From positions 1 to 22,410 of the forward strand of contig BNUY01000032.1 of assembly GCA_025997715.1 (NCBI GenBank): a stretch of 22,410 nucleotides of DNA, read 5' to 3'. The DNA comes from Spirochaetia bacterium. Lineage in GTDB: Bacteria; Spirochaetota; Spirochaetia; Treponematales; Breznakiellaceae. Of this stretch, positions 21,066-22,410 are shown piece by piece. The notes under the pieces were generated by a model. It had not been told where the DNA came from, searched no databases, and saw only the letters and a list, made by a program, of their open reading frames with translations. A program made the translations under genes and the position numbers. Each line of letters starts with the position of its first letter. Position 1 is the stretch's first letter.

Positions 21066-22349
21066 ATGTCGGATACACCAAGGAAACGGCTTGACAATAC
21101 CTTACACCACCGGGATCCGGGAAAGGTGGTGCTTGACATGGGCTCTACCAGCATTACCGGAATCAACGCGAATGCCCTTGCGGCGCTGAGGGATGCCCTG
21201 GGGCTGGAGAAGCGCCCGGTTAAGATCTATGAACCCTTGCAGCTTTTAGGAATTGTGGAGGATGATCTCCGGGAGGCGCTTGGCCTCTGTGTCGCCGAGG
21301 TTACCAACGATTTTACGATATTCGGCTATCAGAATAAGAACTGGAAACCCTGGAAGCTGCCCTCCGGGCTGGATGTGCTGGTGGGGGATAACTTTGTTAC
21401 CAGTATTGATGAAAAGACCGGGTATACCTACATCCATCCCCAGGGGGACCGGAACGCGCCTCCCGCCGGAAGGCTGCCCCCGAAGGGATTTTATTTTGAC
21501 AACTGTTTCCGCACCTACAAGGAATTTGATGAGGATAATTTTGACGGCCGTGAGGATTTTGCGGAGGATTACAAGGTCTATACCGATGAGCAGCTGCGTA
21601 CGATTGAGAATCATTGCAACGATCTGTACAATAATACCGATCTGGGATTGATTGGGGGCGGCGCCCTGGCGGGCCTGGGGGATTTTGCGTATTTCCCCGG
21701 GCCTCACATTCCCTATCCCAAGGGAATGCGCGACCTGCAGGACTGGATATGCGTTCACCAAACCAGCCCCGATTATGTCCATCAGATATTCGGTTTGCAG
21801 ACAGAGGTGGGCCTCGAAAACGCGAAGCTTTTTAAACAGGCCTGCGGCGACAAGATCCAGGTTATGCAGATTTCCGGCACCGATTTCGGTACCCAGCGGG
21901 GACCGATGATGTCGCCGGAGTCGTTCCGCACATTTTATCAGCCCTATTACAAACAGATAAACGACTGGATACATAAAAATACGGCTTGGAAAACTTTTTT
22001 CCATACCTGCGGATCAATAGTAGACTTTTTGCCTGATTTTTATGAAACGGGGATTGATGTACTTAATCCGGTGCAGTGTTCCGCCGCGGGAATGGATCCC
22101 CGGATGCTGAAAGAAAAATGGGGTGATAAATTTACTTTCTGGGGCGGCGGGGTGGATACCCAGAAAGTTTTGCCCTTTGGAACACCGGAAGAGGTCTATG
22201 CCCAGGTTACCGAGCGCTTGTCAATTTTTGCCCCCGGCGGCGGTTTTGTGTTTAACACTATCCATAACATTCAGGGGCCGACTCCGGTGGCGAACATCCT
22301 TGCGGTTTTTAACGCGGTTAAGGACTACAATAAAAAGCTGGGATTTTAG
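21066..22349 (+). CDS. Uroporphyrinogen-decarboxylase-like (MtaA-type) methyltransferase
   Basis: The 427-residue protein belongs to the URO-D superfamily in the MtaA/MtbA/CmuA direction rather than true HemE. It has a candidate zinc site in TFFHTCGSIVDFLPDF near residue 320 and a Cys in NPVQCSAAGMD near 344, then the family glycine strand FWGGGVDTQKVLPFGTPEEV and a C-terminal GGGFVFNTIHNIQG. Such enzymes move methyl groups between a corrinoid protein and coenzyme M, tetrahydrofolate or other acceptors. No corrinoid protein or partner methyltransferase is in the window, so the substrate is open; O-demethylation is one possibility. The start at 21066 was preferred to 21063 and 21003 because AGGGAGGA ends four bases before it. 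Divergent lacI probably controls it. After its TAG only 61 bases remain. Confidence 0.85.
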   Translation: MSDTPRKRLDNTLHHRDPGKVVLDMGSTSITGINANALAALRDALGLEKRPVKIYEPLQLLGIVEDDLREALGLCVAEVTNDFTIFGYQNKNWKPWKLPSGLDVLVGDNFVTSIDEKTGYTYIHPQGDRNAPPAGRLPPKGFYFDNCFRTYKEFDEDNFDGREDFAEDYKVYTDEQLRTIENHCNDLYNNTDLGLIGGGALAGLGDFAYFPGPHIPYPKGMRDLQDWICVHQTSPDYVHQIFGLQTEVGLENAKLFKQACGDKIQVMQISGTDFGTQRGPMMSPESFRTFYQPYYKQINDWIHKNTAWKTFFHTCGSIVDFLPDFYETGIDVLNPVQCSAAGMDPRMLKEKWGDKFTFWGGGVDTQKVLPFGTPEEVYAQVTERLSIFAPGGGFVFNTIHNIQGPTPVANILAVFNAVKDYNKKLGF

Positions 22350-22410
22350 GAGGCTGGGCCTTGTGGGGTGCAATTTGTACAGAAGCGGATACATCGCCTG
22401 GGGGCTGCTC
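22350..22410 (+). pseudogene. Partial LacI-type coding piece, inverted copy of 20327-20385
   Basis: Right after the methyltransferase stop the frame GRLG..-like sequence LVGCNLYRSGYIAWGLL opens, nearly identical to FVGCNLYRSGYIAGGLL inside the lacI sensor. About 57 of 60 bases agree, in opposite orientation. The window ends before it is clear whether this is a fragment, a second full sensor domain or the edge of a longer inverted duplication. An AGGAGG at about 22348 is part of the join. Confidence 0.7.

Overview
The window looks like a chromosomal piece of a spirochaete of the Treponema type, most plausibly the termite-gut/acetogenic branch. This is inference. The grounds are a lactate-oxidation operon with the gene order known from acetogens, a stand-alone copy of the Fe-S domain found in the acetogens' corrinoid protein, a MtaA-like methyltransferase, a loose spirochaete-type lipobox, moderately high G+C, and no gene that fixes the species.

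Layout. (1) 161-7285, minus strand: a six-gene operon in the order etfB, etfA, D-lactate dehydrogenase, L-lactate permease, lactate racemase (larA), LUD-domain protein. The first five follow the lctBCDEF order of Acetobacterium woodii as I know it. It should import lactate, interconvert its isomers and oxidise it to pyruvate through an Etf-coupled dehydrogenase. A clear sigma70 promoter sits at 7320-7348. The leftmost 160 bases hold no gene I can support. (2) 7286-7622: divergent intergenic region with a large imperfect inverted repeat, then aroA (7623-9029, plus), probably leaderless. (3) 9030-10077: a decayed minus-strand gene, an Xre-type repressor and its operator/promoter region. (4) 10078-17725, plus strand: a run of mostly unnamed genes with zinc ribbons, membrane segments, an SPFH-type protein, three GYF_2 domains with proline-rich tails, a four-helix membrane protein and an M48 lipoprotein protease. 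Its first part is A+T-richer than the flanks and carries small hairpin repeats, duplicated leaders and broken paralogues. A YafQ-type toxin-antitoxin pair is inserted antisense inside it (13466-14029), and a decayed toxin copy lies at 17914-17975. (5) 18060-19731, minus: mnmA overlapping an HD-domain gene. (6) 19799-22410: a LacI-type regulator divergent from a uroporphyrinogen-decarboxylase-like methyltransferase. The last 60 bases are an inverted near-copy of an internal piece of that lacI gene.

How they may work together. The lct operon is a self-contained catabolic unit. Its promoter shares a 26-bp element (22/26 identical) with the lacI promoter 13.5 kb away, so the two may be co-regulated. 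The SPFH/zinc-ribbon/GYF_2/M48 cluster resembles bacterial membrane-stress modules in the style of YdjGHI/PspA, but has no PspA and has an unusual GYF_2-polyproline architecture. It is the best candidate here for an undescribed system.
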